Assembly: GCA_033065855.1 (NCBI GenBank) | Contig: JAVXUO010002165.1 | Location: 248,001-312,000 of the forward strand | Length of the DNA: 64,000 nucleotides | Source: Escallonia rubra | Lineage: Eukaryota; Streptophyta; Magnoliopsida; Escalloniales; Escalloniaceae | Direction: 5' to 3' | Part shown: one piece after another, positions 44,601 to 57,705 of the stretch | Position numbering within the stretch: position 1 is the stretch's first letter | Layout of the letters: every line of letters starts with the position of its first letter | Program-made: the position numbers and the translations under genes | The notes under the pieces: model-generated | Seen by the model: only the letters and a program-made list of their open reading frames with translations | Told to the model about the DNA's origin: nothing | The model's database searches: none

Positions 44601-47600
44601 CAACTTGACAGAAATTACTTTCCTCACAGAAACTATGACATTGGTGAGCAGACCATCAGGAGGGATGCTCCCTCATCCTTTCCTCTGCTAGTGCTCACCC
44701 CACCTTACCAACTCCTCATTCTTTTTTCCCTTCGTTTTTTCTGTGGCCCCCCTAAACTACTTAAGCTTCCACAATTTGGTTATGCTCTTGTGTGTGTTTT
44801 TTCTGAAACTATGACAGTAAATGACGTTTGAGATGTTTTTAGCCAACAGATTCCTTGGTAAAGTAATATATTAGAGATAACCAAATACCAATTACACTCC
44901 AACGACCATTTGAACTTCGTACACCAGCCAGCCTCGTATTTTAACTTAGATTTAAAGATCATAGTCTAAATGTTGCACAGTCATTATGGTATGGGTGCAA
45001 AAATACGTACAAGTTCTCTATGATCCTTCTAAGGCAGAAGTTTCTCATTATTCTACTTTCCCTCTCTATGATATGGATTGTATGAAAATTGAAATGGCTT
45101 TTGTGCTCCAATGGATACTTATATTTCATTGGCATATCATCCTATTGATAAGTTTTTGACTTTTGAATCTAGAACTTTGTTAGTATCACCTTCTCTTGGT
45201 CTGTTTTAGTCTTTTTTCTCAATAAGCATCATTATATTGCTTTGAACATATTTCCAGGCCACAAATATTGAGTATGATGAACATAAAGGAAGGATAGCTA
45301 TTGGACGTTTGCATGCTGGGGTTTTGCGTAAAGGGATGGATGTGCGGGTATGTTCGCTTTGAAGCTCTAATCTAGTTTTGCAGCTTTGGTTCTATGTATC
45401 TTATATTTCTAAAATCTTAAACACATTTTGAGTTCAAAATTATGTCACTTGATCATTCTGCCTAATGCAGTTTTGTTCTTGTGAGAAATGATAAGCATGA
45501 TAACGTCATTGGCCTCATTCTCTAATAACTTAAGCTTTTAGAGCAACTGGTTACTTAAGATAGTAACAGAGCTCTTGTTGAGCAAGGTCTTGGGTTCGAT
45601 TCTTCCCACTTGCATTTTCTGTCCTCTATTGATAATAGTGCAATACGCACTCAGTTTATTTTTGCACTTGGTGGTGGTGCACCTTGACTTGTTTCTCGCT
45701 CTGTGTGCAATTGGGCTCTTGCACATCAGGGGGAGTGATAAGCATGATAAGATTGTTGGGCGCACGCTCTAATAGCTCAAGCTTTAAAGGAACTGGTAAC
45801 TTGACAAGAAATTGCAACCGTGTCCTTTCTGGTTTCTCTCTGGAATTGCCAGCTTGGCTTCTGTGGTGCTTATCATGGAACTACTTTGTATGATGACTGA
45901 GCATCTACATCAATTTTTCTAAATGAGGCACATGTCCACACACACACACACACACACACACATTTTGGAATATACATTTTGGAATTGCAGATTATATATC
46001 ACTTTGCCTGTTATTCTATGTGCAATGTCTATTGATGGGGTAGCTTTATTAACACTCCGACATCATCTCTGGTTCTCCACCCATTTAATTTTGAAATGTG
46101 AGTCATAATATCTGAACTATCGTTCCATTATTAGCAAATGATGATGTGCCAAAAGCGCTACTGCTATTTGGCTGTTAAATGATTAATTGCATGTTTGATG
46201 GGGATGTGAGGGATTGACAGCTGCCGTTCTTTCTTGCATTAATATTCAAAATGAATATGGTCGATCATTGTTCTTGATTGTTCTTGAAGAGGCCCACTTC
46301 TCGGGTTCTAGGAAGGATTAATTCAATAAATAGATGATTGGATTATTCGAAATATTCATAAGCCAAAAAAAAAATTATCGTTAGAGTTGGAAGTCTTTCC
46401 AATCATCCATATCGAACTTCTCCTGCACTTTGAGTCTAAAGTTTTTTCAAATCTTGTTTTGAGAAGACAACTGTTCAGGGTAGGCATATGCTTCTACCAT
46501 CAATGACTGAATTTCTACACGAGAAAAAGATAAAACCTTAAAATTTTATTTCTTTACATTGTTTTGAATTTTTTAGGTTTGTACCACGGATGACGCATGC
46601 AGATTTGGAAGAGTTAGTGAACTTTTTGTGTATGAGAAATTCTTTAGGGTCCCTGCAGAAACTGTGGAGGCCGGTGACATCTGTGCTGTGTGTGGCATAG
46701 GCGATATTCAGGTAAAAGCTGCTTTTTGCATGGTTTCCAATTTGACTTATCTTTGGGACATTTGTATTAAGTTCTCCACGTCCACCATTCTCCACAATGC
46801 AAAAACGGATAATATGACAACTGATCGGTCCTTTACTCAGATTGGAGAGACAATTGCTGATAAAGCTAATGGGACAGCATTGCCTGCCATCAGGGTGGAA
46901 GAACCTACTGTGAAGATGGCTTTCTCAATCAATACCTCGCCTTTTGTTGGCCGTGAGGTATGTTAATAGATTTTCTATAAACCTACTCGGAAAATTACAT
47001 TAAAGTCATTTCCTTCGAAAGGTTTGTGGGATACACATCTTCCATTAAAGTTGTGGTTATTGGTTATGCCATGTTACCTTGAATAATTTCCAGTGCCCTG
47101 TGCTTGTCTTGATGAGCAATGACTATTTTTCTTTTGGTTTGGTTTGGTTTGGTTATGTTCTTTTGGCAAAGTAAGACTACTAGGGTCATGACCAATTAGA
47201 TTAGGCTTAATTGACTTTGCTAGAAAGAAAGCAGGCAGACTCCTACACATAGGAAGGAGCAGGTCAAACATGAGTAACTTTCTGGCCTTCTCCCAGCCAA
47301 GAATGTTTCCCTACCCCTAGTTTTCTTCCTACCCACGCCACCTCCAAAGACACTTGTAGTATTACTAGGCCCTCTTCAACAGCTTCGATAAGTAAGTTCC
47401 TCTGTTGGAGGCACACGACCGCAACTCTTGAGAGAGTCGAAAATGAAGAGAAGTCCAGCAACAGATGAAGCTGGGATTTGGAAGCTCTTCTGTTTCTCTC
47501 ATGCCGTCTGACCACATCAAACATAAGGCTGATGGATGACTTGGGAAGTATATATCTGATCCCAACCAAGGAAAAGGCGCCATGACAAGCAATGAGCTAT

Positions 47601-50600
47601 ATCATAAGGTAGAAGCAGATGTCAACTGAGCGCAGTTCTTTATAACGCACCATGAATTAACAATGAGATAGCCTACTGATTTTTACTTTCAAATAAATTT
47701 ATGCTTTATACATTACACGGGTTATTCTTAAGATATCGTCGTAAACATTTTAGATAAACAAGGTTGACAACATTAGAAATTTCTTTTTCAATTCTCTGGA
47801 TTTGGGTCAAATTTTTGTCCAACTATAGTGATGCACTGTTAAACGTAAGAGTAGAATTCTAAGCACTTAATAAATTGCGAACCTTTAGTTCATATTGCCA
47901 AAGCATATTCATGTTTCCTTTGTTACTTCCATTAACTGAAATAAATTGCTTACAATGCACAAGTTATCAAAGACTTGGCTGTACTAATTGTTTGATACTA
48001 TGTTCATCATGTGACATGGATTCAGTCACTGTGGTTCCTGACATGGATTCAGTCACTGTGGTTCCTAGTTGGTGCAGTATATGTCTGCTTTTTCAAGTTT
48101 ACTGCCTCTGAATTCGTGCTGAAAGTACTTTGAGTTTGTTATTGTTTTATCTAGAAGTATGCTCTGAGCCTGTTAGTACTCTTGCTATTGCGCTCAATAT
48201 AGCAATAGTCTGCTTTTGTACACTGGGCTTGATGCGTCCAGGAAGCTTATCATGGGTTCAAGTCTGAAGTCTATCTTTTCTTTCAAAATGACTTGATTAT
48301 GAAGTTGTCTTGGTGCATAAACAATAGTTTCCTGTACAAGTGTCGAGTTGTTAGGCTTGCTAATTAAGACGAGTGTAATGCCTAAGACCCAAGTGTAGTC
48401 GCCTAGGCTTTCCCCTTGCTTCTTTCTGCTCTTCTCCTGTGTTGCTTTGTTTTTTAACTTTTTAAATTTTCTGGGAAGCTGAAAGTAGAGCTTGCTGTTT
48501 CCCTTTTCCACAGACATACTTGTGAGTATGCTTGTCCAATTTTTTCTTCGCTTCTTTTCTGTAAGCTTGTAGTTACAAGAAGGTATGAGTATCACTGCCA
48601 ACAAAGGGAGAATACCACCACATGCCCTCGAAACCAAACAACGCCATCTCAACCAAAACAAACCACCAAAGACGGCCTATTCTAAGCACTGGACTTGGCT
48701 TACAACACGATCTTCTGTGACTTGATAAAATTTATACAAAGACCTAATACCGACCTGACATCAAGTAGTATCGATATGAATGAAAGATCTGCAGTTCTTA
48801 TCTTTCTTCTAATTCATCTGTATTTGATTTCTCTTCCTTGCTAAGCCTCTTTGTTTAATCATATAGTTAGTGGTGTAATCAGCTTACTTAAGGAACAGGC
48901 ATTTCCTTGTAGTCCAGATTTAACAGTTGGAATTTTGATGTTCCTCCCAGGGAAAGTATGTCACTAGTAGAAACCTAAGAGATCGGCTCTCTCGTGAGCT
49001 TGAGCGTAATTTGGCAATGAGAGTGGAAGATGGTGAAACTGCAGATACATTCATTGTTAGTGGACGGGGTACTCTGCATATCACAATACTGATAGAGAAC
49101 ATGTAAGGACGTGTAACTGAAGTTTTTACTCTTGTTTCCTACTTCATTTGTATCTACTAATTAGAATCTCTCAGGCGGAGGGAAGGATACGAGTTCATGG
49201 TGGGCCCACCGAAAGTGATTAACAAAAGAGTGGATGACAAGTTGCTTGAGCCTTTTGAGGTAATTTGCGCTAATTTTAAATTCTCTATATACCATGCTGG
49301 GGCATTAACCTTTCAAAAATAGAATTTATAATTTTGCCAACTATATGTGTAGACGATGAAATGTACAGAATGCTGGAGTTTTACATTTATATACACGCTT
49401 TAATTTATGTTATCAGTACCGCTGTAATTTCTAAATCTTCTCCTTTCTATTGGAGGACAATATATTTCTGCTGTGCACTTTTTCTTTGACCCTTCCTCTG
49501 AATCTCTTACAACGTAATCAGAAGAATTGGCCATGATCTTCTGAAGGCCTAAAATAATGACATATGTATCTTTTACAGATTGCCTCTGTGGAGGTACCCG
49601 AAGAACATATGGGACCGGTAGTTGAACTTCTTGGTAAAAGGCGTGGGCTGATGTTTGATATGCAAGGCGGGTACGTTACATGAGTGAAAGTTTTCACATG
49701 CATCACACGCATTAAAATGAAATGACTATTTTTGCATGGGTCTAGCTCTATACATTGGTAATCCCGTAGGTGTTAATTTAAATTCTTCAGCCCCTCATGG
49801 AGAAGATGCATTCAGTTTCTTTCCTCTTGAATTACCTTAACTGTTCTGTAGTTTGTGTTTGCCTGTTCAGGCCGTCAACTGTACATTTTAACTGATCCTA
49901 CTCAACATAACAAAAAACGACCAGATACTGGGCTTATCTGACTCAAGTGGTGAAACACTGGGTTCCAGAATAGGGTTAAACTTCAACTTGTGGCGTTGAC
50001 TTAAACGATATCTTGGTGTTAAAAAATGGAATACGTGCTACAAGCCTACAACATTAACACTGTATGTCCTAATTTTGGAGCTTTTGCATGTGCTAATCGC
50101 TAGGAGGAGAGCCCCGGGCGCGGCAGCCTTGTGGGGGGGGGGGGTTAAGAAGAGAGAGGATTCTCGCTTCTGTAATGCTCCTCTGTGGAATAACCAACTT
50201 CCAAGTATGCAGTGTGTGAATGTGAATGCTAAAGTGAGGGCGCAAGACATGTAACGATGGCTTGTATATTTACCATATCCAGTTTCATTTAAGCCATCGT
50301 ATTTTTTCTTCTTTTATTTTCTGCAGACATTTTCAGCTCACCCAGTTTTGAGGACACTTTCAGAAATTACAGCTATTGAATGCTGAATACGTTAAGCAAC
50401 AAGACTTCATATTACCATTCACATAAAGGAAATGAGAATAGAGGTGAAAATGGACAGAAACTCAAGTATTTGGTGTGCCTGCTAAGAACAATGGAGAATA
50501 AAGATTGGAGTGTATGCTTTGAAAAGTATGCATAAATGCTGCTTAATAAGTATGCATAAAGATAGGAAGCAATAGTTCAGTGGTAAGTAGCCACAATATG

Positions 50601-52306
50601 GTGTCTGAGTTGAGCGGTTCATGTCCTGTTCAAAGTCTTCCATGCATCCCACATTACTCGCTGCATTGAGGCGTTCTTTCTGAAGCAAGTTTCAGATCAG
50701 CGGTTTAGGAGTTCTCCTCAGCAGATTGCATGCTGGCAACAAAAGGGCTAATAGCAAAGGATTAGGGATGTAGGTTACTATTATGCTCCAGTGCTTTGTT
50801 CATAGAATGGGGCTTTATCAAAGACTATGTCTTGTCAACCATGTCCTATTCTTTCATTCGTGCACTTTTCTGGTGTTCAGTCTTTTCTGAGTTTCTAGTC
50901 TTTATGCTCCTAACGTTTATGCTTCTCCTTATCTGATCTATGTTTGCTTGTACTGTTTGTCACAATTGTCCGTACGCATATATATTAATTCCTCTCAATC
51001 AGGGCGGAAGGGACAACACTACTTAAATACGAGATGCCAACTCGTGGACTTCTTGGGCTGCGGAATGCAATTTTAACAGCTTCCCGAGGCACAGCAATCC
51101 TCAACACAATCTTTGACAGCTATGGACCTTGGGCTGGTGATATATCTACTCGTGATCTGGGTTCACTGGTAATAGCTTGCTTCAAAAGTTCAGTTATTGA
51201 GGTTCAATTCACGCCTTTTGAGTCCGCAGTCACAAGCCTTCTGTGGTGATTTGACTGCTTAGTAGAAATTTTGATTCCTATTAATGGCGACACTCAAATT
51301 TGTCCGCCTACGGTGGAGAATAGGTGAATCTAAGGAGAAGAGAGATGACTCGAAGGAAGGATTTGGAGCATATGCATATTGCTTAACCCCCCCTCCCCCC
51401 CTCTTTTCCTTCTTTCCCTCAAGTTCTGTTCATACTTAAAAAATGGCTGTCATCTTGATAGATGATAAAATGGGCAACTACTTTCAATGTCAATGCATCT
51501 GACCTGGGTCAAATATATCTAAACTTGTTGGATTCATTATAGGTTGCTTTTGAGGGTGGGACGAGCACATCTTATGCTCTATGCAGTTCGCAAGAAAGAG
51601 GGCAGTTGTTTATTAGACCTGGAGTGGACGTTTATAAAGGTCAGATAGTAGGTATTCATCAACGGCCCGGTGACTTAGCCTTAAATGTGTGCAAGAAGAA
51701 AGCAGCAACTAATGTACGTTCCAACAAAGAAGTGTCAGGTAAGAAACTACTGAATTATGCGTCAAATTTGTTTCCTATTCTCAAAGAAAGTAGAGAAAAT
51801 CAGGATTAGTGAACGTAATTCCTTGCCAATTAACAACGTGGCTTAAGCTCAGTCATGGCGCGTACAATTAAGAACACAGTGGATTTTTTAAAAACTCCAG
51901 CAAGCCAAAAACATCATCATGGTTAACTGTATTTTTGTGACTGCAAAGGCAAGGTTGCTTATTTCCCAAATACAGATTATTTCCATAAGTTCAATAATGT
52001 ACGTGCCATGACTGAGCTTCCAAACAGGATTTGTGCAAGCGAATCATCTATATATGTATTCAGTTCTGTGTAAACTGTTTCTGCTTTAGCAATCTGTCGG
52101 AGCGTATCTGAGCAGTTAGCCACTTGTTTCGCTTTGTACACTAATTCATGTCTTACACGCGTGTGTATATAGTGGTTCTCGACACTCCAATGGAGTATAG
52201 TCTGGATGACTGCATAGAATACATTCAAGAAGATGAACTGGTGGAAGTTACACCAGCAAGTATCCGAATGTGCAAAAACCCAAAATTTTCAAAGAAGGGG
52301 CGGTAA
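38639..52306 (+). CDS. Chloroplast TypA/BipA-like translation GTPase
   Basis: Fourteen exons: 38639-38876, 40071-40180, 41177-41380, 43270-43446, 43870-44022, 45258-45347, 46577-46711, 46841-46957, 48951-49102, 49175-49259, 49579-49670, 51003-51168, 51543-51738, 52173-52306. All introns are GT-AG, frames join cleanly, and the product is 682 residues, close to Arabidopsis SVR3. Residues 1-75 are a Ser/Thr-rich, acid-poor transit peptide. The GTPase has AHVDHGKTT (G1, 98-106), RGIT (G2), DTPGHSDF (G3), NKID (G4) and SGIKG (G5). EF-Tu domain 2 follows, then the EF-G-like domain with [17 protein letters not shown] and the BipA C-terminus ([25 protein letters not shown]). TypA binds plastid 70S ribosomes and is needed for chloroplast protein synthesis and greening under cold or stress. 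No lesion is seen; it looks functional. Confidence 0.95.
44403..45810 (+). repeat. Dispersed short repeat in TypA introns, tRNA-like B box
   Basis: A roughly 35-base word of the form TTAAGCTTTNAGANCAACTGG-TNACTTAA occurs three times: about 44403-44440 (intron 5), 45527-45562 and 45770-45806 (intron 6). After the second copy, GGGTTCGATTC (45592-45602) matches an RNA polymerase III box B. This suggests remnants of a tRNA-derived short element, but ends and duplications are not clear. Confidence 0.4.
45937..45962. repeat. (CA)n microsatellite in TypA intron 6
   Basis: About 13 CA units. Confidence 0.9.
48013..48066. repeat. 27-bp exact tandem duplication in TypA intron 8
   Basis: A 27-base unit beginning GACATGGATTCAGTCACTG occurs twice with no mismatch. 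Likely recent slippage or a polymorphic site. Confidence 0.9.
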
Positions 52307-52570
52307 AAACTGAACGTATGCGGATCTATCGTCTTTGCAGGCTTGCTAAGTCGATGCAAGCATACTTCGTGCCACATGATGCACTCGTACATCGGCTGAT
52401 CATGAATATCTGCCCATGCTGTCGCTCTTGGAGGCTATAAACATTTGATGCTGCTGCGTAAACTACTTTGGGTGGAGTTTATAGATCTCCAAAGTTGCAG
52501 TAGGGTGTCCTCACCCTACTGCAACTTTGCCAAACACAGCTTACAGATCTGATGGATGTATATAATAGCA
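52307..52570 (+). other. TypA 3' untranslated region with perfect hairpin
   Basis: The 3' leader after the stop codon holds an exact inverted repeat: 18-bp arms at 52490-52507 and 52512-52529 around a TCCT loop. The arm is CAAAGTTGCAGTAGGGTG. The polyadenylation site cannot be fixed. Confidence 0.6.
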
Positions 52571-54405
52571 TAGAACCTCCGAAAGTTGTATAATTGATGA
52601 GATCTGCATGGTTACACTGAGAGCAAAGCAAGTACTTCACAATTTTGCCTGTTCTTGTGTTGCACAACTTCCCTTCCTACAAATGGGATGGACATGTCAA
52701 CTTTATCTGAAAGAGGCTTCCTTTGATTTTAGCAGTCATTGATCTTCATGAATCTTTGCAGGAATACTTCCTAGTTCAAGAGTAGGGGTTTGATCTCATT
52801 CTCATCACCACTTTCTTCTGTCTTAAGCTGTGTGCCATGCATGGTGGAGGGCACTGGTTTTGACCAAAACTCAGCCTCTGAGTTGTGTCCCAATCAAGAC
52901 AATAAGAAAGGCTGAAGTAGATGGGAAGTAGCAGTCCCCTTTGACCTTCGTTGCACATATCTTATCTAAATGATCATAAAACTGTGTGTAGATGACTGAT
53001 GGTGTATCTCCCTTCCCTTTGTGTGTGTGTGTGGTCCAGGCTTTTTATAGGTGAGAAACAGTCCATGAGTATTATTTGAGCACCATTTAAAAATATTGCA
53101 CTAATCAAACTTTTCTAGTGTATTTTTTGGTCAGGACCCAACTAAACTTTCTGTCCACGTTTATATAAAATTAATTGTGATGACAAGTTTTTACCGACTG
53201 TCTTGACTACTAGCTAATAGTTTATAAAGGCGAAGATTTTGGTTTATTTTTGTCACAAAAAAAAAGGTGAGTTTGGACTTTCATTAATATATCCTCGGTT
53301 TTGCTCAAGAAAGATCGATTGAATCACAAAAAATTTGGAGCGTGAAGTGTGTTTACATTTTTTTAGGAGCAAGTGTGGCATTATTTTAACAATTTTAGGG
53401 GTTCAAAATAAATTTATTAGGTAAAATAGAATACTTGAACAAAATTAACGAAGCTATTCATTGTCTTTGTAGGAAGGGCACCCTGCGATAGCTACAAGCT
53501 TGCTTGTAAAGGAACTAATTATTGTGATTAGCCAATCAAGACGACCCATAATCACAATGTGCACGCTAAGGGTTATTTGTCAATGATAATAAATTAAGAG
53601 CGTCTATTTTCATATTTTGTTATACTTTTTCGCACTTTATGTTTTTCTAGCAGGCAGCACTAATAAAATTGTCTTCTTTAGTGACTAACGAAATTGTCTT
53701 CTTCAGTGACTAACGAGACGGGTGAACGAGTAGTTGGACATGCAGAAATAGACGTGGGTGTACCGGAAGAGAGTGTTTTCTCTGCATATATTGCCAAACT
53801 TATCACAGAACAATTGTAATGTAGTACTAGTTTGACCAAAAATACAAGTGTACGAGGTCCACAGATGATAAACCAATGTTCATAAGCAGGCTGCAGGGAG
53901 AATCAGTCCACTTTGACTTTCCTTATGTTATTCAAGGGGGTCTCTAGATGCTTTACCCCCAAAAAACACGCACTCACACAGTGGATGAGTCTCCCAGAAG
54001 AACATCAAGAACCAGTCAATCCCTGTTTCTGGTAACCCAACTTTGCAATCCATCGTGTAGACTCTTTCTCCCCCTCTCATTTTGTTTCTTGAACTTTGTC
54101 AACTTCTGTCTGACCTTCTTTGTTTTGTACAAGTCCCAGTATCGCCTCTACGTGTTGAATGAGGCCTGATCTCATTTTTGGGTCGCTGTACATTGTTTAC
54201 GTCTCCCGTGAACTACTAGAAGGACTCTTGTATACAAAATTAATAGTTCACTTGGTGCCAAAATGGCCAACATTTATGAGACAAAGATGAGGGTTATTGC
54301 CCTTTTTTGTTGCCTGCAACAGAATATTTCCGGATTCGCTGATCCGGCAATAACAACAAGTGCCCTGGTTGTACCAAGTGCCTACCATCTGCATATAACA
54401 ACAAT
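52571..54405. other. Intergenic spacer, nothing coding recognised
   Basis: AT-rich DNA. One 25-bp unit is duplicated in tandem at 53666-53715 with a single mismatch. Short open frames here have no recognised domains. Confidence 0.5.
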
Positions 54406-54910
54406 TAATAGTTGATAAATCAGCATCAGTGTGTTACGGGGTGTGTGGGTTCACTCTCTGTGCATGTGTGTGTCCGGGTGTGTGTAACCAGGTGTCTGAG
54501 TCTCGTGTGTTCTTTTTTCTTTTGTATGTGTGCGCGCGTGTGCATGTGTTTTTTCTTTTCTCCGACTGAATTTCATTCCATGTCATCGTATGGTGTTTGC
54601 AAGTTTTGTGTGGGCGTGAAAAGGGTTTTGTGTGTTTTCTTTTATCTGACTGAGTTTTATCCCCTGTCATTGTATAGTGATGACACAGACCAATCAACTA
54701 GAAAAGATGGTCACGTGGATTTGTTTTATAATATTTTTTTCTTCATAACAGACGGTCATGCTCTCAAAATTTTTAACGGATTTCACAGTCCGTCAGCTAA
54801 TTTCGAACTGATTTGGTTCAAAAATGATACTTTACGTACTCATTTTATACTTTTGAATTGTGAGGTCCTTAAGATGTACAGAGTGATATTTTATGGTATG
54901 GATTTGGAGT
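54406..54910. mobile_element. Partial relative of TIR element 3 (TG-rich tract plus right arm)
   Basis: A TG-rich tract (54420-54640) is followed by TTTTTAACGGATTTCACAG, then by CTGATTTGGTTCAAAAATGA and a diverged copy of the arm found at the right end of the element at 23358-24733 (GTACTNATNTGGTACTTTTNA, then GTGATANTTTANGG). The left arm is missing or unrecognisable, so this is a broken or strongly diverged copy. Confidence 0.5.
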
Positions 54911-55189
54911 TAGTCCAAAGCTTTATCACAAACTCTTAAGATGCTTTGATGCAAAGTTTGCGGGTGATATTGTCAAGGTGGATTAGAAGCTGGGCATGTT
55001 AGGTGAAACTGGGTATTGCTAGAGCTAGAGGCTTCTCCAAAATGTTTTGACTTTATATGTTTTCATCATGGTCACTGATGAATTTTCAAAGAAAGAAGAT
55101 TTAATCACTTGAGGAGCAATAATGAATCTGAACTAGTGTGTATTAAAAGCATAAATCCCGTGCATTGTTCGAGTTCTACGCTAGTAGTT

Positions 55190-55925
55190 TGTTAGATAGT
55201 TGTAAACACTTTTAATGACAAATTTTAGCAGCACTTCTTTAGCGATACTATTAAGAATCGCTAGCTATATTAATCAACGGTTAATTATTGTTGAATCCAA
55301 AGGTGGTAGCCTCTTATTGCTGCCCTAATCATCCAAAATTTCGTTTACCAAATGAAAAAAAAAAACTGATCAAAAAATCTAATTAAATAACGAATCATTT
55401 GAGAACAAAAGTTTTAGATCACCAAGTACTGTCATAGTTGAAAATAAACTTATCATGTGTTAAATCACCATCGGTCTTCACTCGTCACTTATTATTTCAC
55501 AGGATACAAATTCAATAGACACGCTCTACTAGAGATATGTGTCGGCCATGGTACACATATGTTACGGTAAAAAGAAAAAGTACTTCAAAGGAAATGTTCG
55601 TATTTGCACTATGTTGTGTATTTTATATTCTCATTTGTCACCAAAAAAATTATATTTCATTGCTAATAAATTTTTAACAACAAAATAAAAGCGTAGGAAT
55701 GGAGGTTCAAATCGACGTGTAGCTAACAAAATTTGGCTGTTACCCAAGTTGTAGGAATCTTCCTTCAACTCCATATATAGTGACAATTAATAGTCGCTAA
55801 ATATTTTTAGTAGTTTTTCCGTTAATATTTTCAACGACAATTTTTAACATCATTTTTTTAGTGTCACTAGTTAAAAGTCACTATAAACATACAACAATAA
55901 TTAATTCTCGCTATACAAGGGGTAA
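55190..55925. repeat. AT-rich tract with TAGCGA / AGTCGCTA subrepeats
   Basis: Words such as TTAGCGATAC, AATCGCTAGC, AGTGACAATTAATAGTCGC, AGTGTCACTAG and TCTCGCTATA recur in both orientations, recalling the tract at 1-265. Consistent with the subterminal region of a CACTA-type element. Termini not identified. Confidence 0.35.
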
Positions 55926-57705
55926 AATGAAGATTCTTTCAACATATGTAGTAGCCAATTTTTTTTCTATTTATTATTGTGCTAGCTCGGTCATGCTTCC
56001 ACGTGTCAAAAGAACACATCAGCTTGTGCAAAATAGCAGGAGAGAATTTCCACGTCAGCCAATAGCCGGTACAGATAGTATAAGTATCAACTTTAGATTC
56101 GGTATCGAGAATGGGAATAGAAGCGTCCGCCAAGAGAATAACATTAGCCCTGTAGCCAAACAAGACTTAAATTATTCTAGAAACGTTTCACATGAAGGTC
56201 AAGTCGCCGAGTTTGACCGGCTAACTAAAAGTAGGCGGGCCCCATTTTAATCCTGCCGGATGGCTTAAGGGACCAAGTTGCCCTTAATGAACCACGTTTT
56301 TTTTATTTTTATTTACAGTATGGTAAAACATGAATTAAGCGCAAACTATTTAATTGTAAATTTGAAATTGGGCTAAAAGATGTCTTATGAAATGTGATTA
56401 ACAACCCATCCGACTTCATCGTCCTTATTTTTGTCCAGGAACTGAGTTTTAGTAGAATTGAACCTTACTCTCATACGAATTTGGTCGCACAAAAGCTATT
56501 AGCTGAACGGACCCCATAGAAGAGGAAGGGTTGCAATGATAAATCGATTATATGGATGAATCAACGAATATGACGATGTTGGCGGTGGAAGAAGCAACAC
56601 CAATGGAGTAAAAGGTTGATGGTGGCCATAGCTATAGATGGTGCTTAATGGCGAAGAGAGACAGAAAAAAAAACAAAGACGAGAAGATAAGAGGGTAAGG
56701 GTAGCAGTAATTTGAGACCATTCATTTAGATCCCAATGTTTCTTGTGTCCTTAATAGTTTGACGTCATGTAGAACAATTGTAGAATTTAATTAAGACTAT
56801 TGCCTTACTATTTAACATTTTCTTAGAGTGTGTTTGGATGTTGAATTTGGAAATATTAGGTACTTTCAAATTCTCTCATTTTGAAATTCATCCATTTACA
56901 AATAACATTATTACGAAATATTCTTTTTGAATTTTTTTTATTATTATGTGAATTCTTAGTGGGAATTTATAAATTCTTTTGTGGGATGGGTATTAATGCA
57001 TTTAAAACCTTCCTAAAATAAAAAAGGTTACAAAAAGATTAGAGCCCCAAAGAAACAACAATTTGCTAATTCAAAGTGGTAGGTATTATTTGTAAAAAGG
57101 TTGCAAAAATATTAGGCCCCCAAAAAGTTCGTAGTTTTCTTACATGTGTTCGACCGTCTACTTTATCAATATTTAATCGAGTTTTAGAATAACAAACTTA
57201 AAAGTTTGGCAAATACAATTTTAGATTGTATTTGGAATTGAATTTAATTTATAGTCAATCAGATTGACAGGTTTTAGCAAAGATATAGAACTATTAAATT
57301 ACCTTCTTTTTAAAAAAAAAAACTGATTAAATTATAATCCAAGAAAATAAGGATTGCAGATTACTTACTTTCCATAATCAAGTTTGACCAAATAAAGTAC
57401 CATAATTTTCTATTAATTACAAATACCTTTAGCATTTTTTATTTAAATATTAAGTTTTTGTTCATTTTGCTGCATCGAAAATGCTTTTAGTATGTTTTAT
57501 CCAAACATCATAGACTAAAGTTAATTTTGCTAAAAAGAGCTTAAAGCTGTTTAAAAGTTAATAAAATTAAATTTAAAATTTACTTTCAAGAATCTATCGC
57601 CAACGAGTTTGATGATGTAATGGTCATAAATAGTCAGTAAAAATGATTTAATTACTGAGTTAAATTATCCTTTTAGCTTATGTTTTTTTTTTTTTAAATA
57701 GATAC
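55926..57705. other. Intergenic spacer, nothing coding recognised
   Basis: A less AT-rich portion at about 55980-56270 carries an open frame of 129 codons without any recognised domain. The remainder is AT-rich. Confidence 0.4.

Noticed and set aside
54412-54939. 175-codon open frame
   Set aside because: Runs through the TG-rich tract and the degenerate TIR arm of a transposon remnant; no domain.
55861-56250. 129-codon open frame in the TypA-CDPK spacer
   Set aside because: No recognisable domain, no splice context and no codon-bias signal; probably chance.
56822-57515. MITE suggested by GTGTTTGGATGTTG and a reversed TGATGTTTGGAT
   Set aside because: The shared word is short and common in plant intergenic DNA; no arm extension or target duplication.
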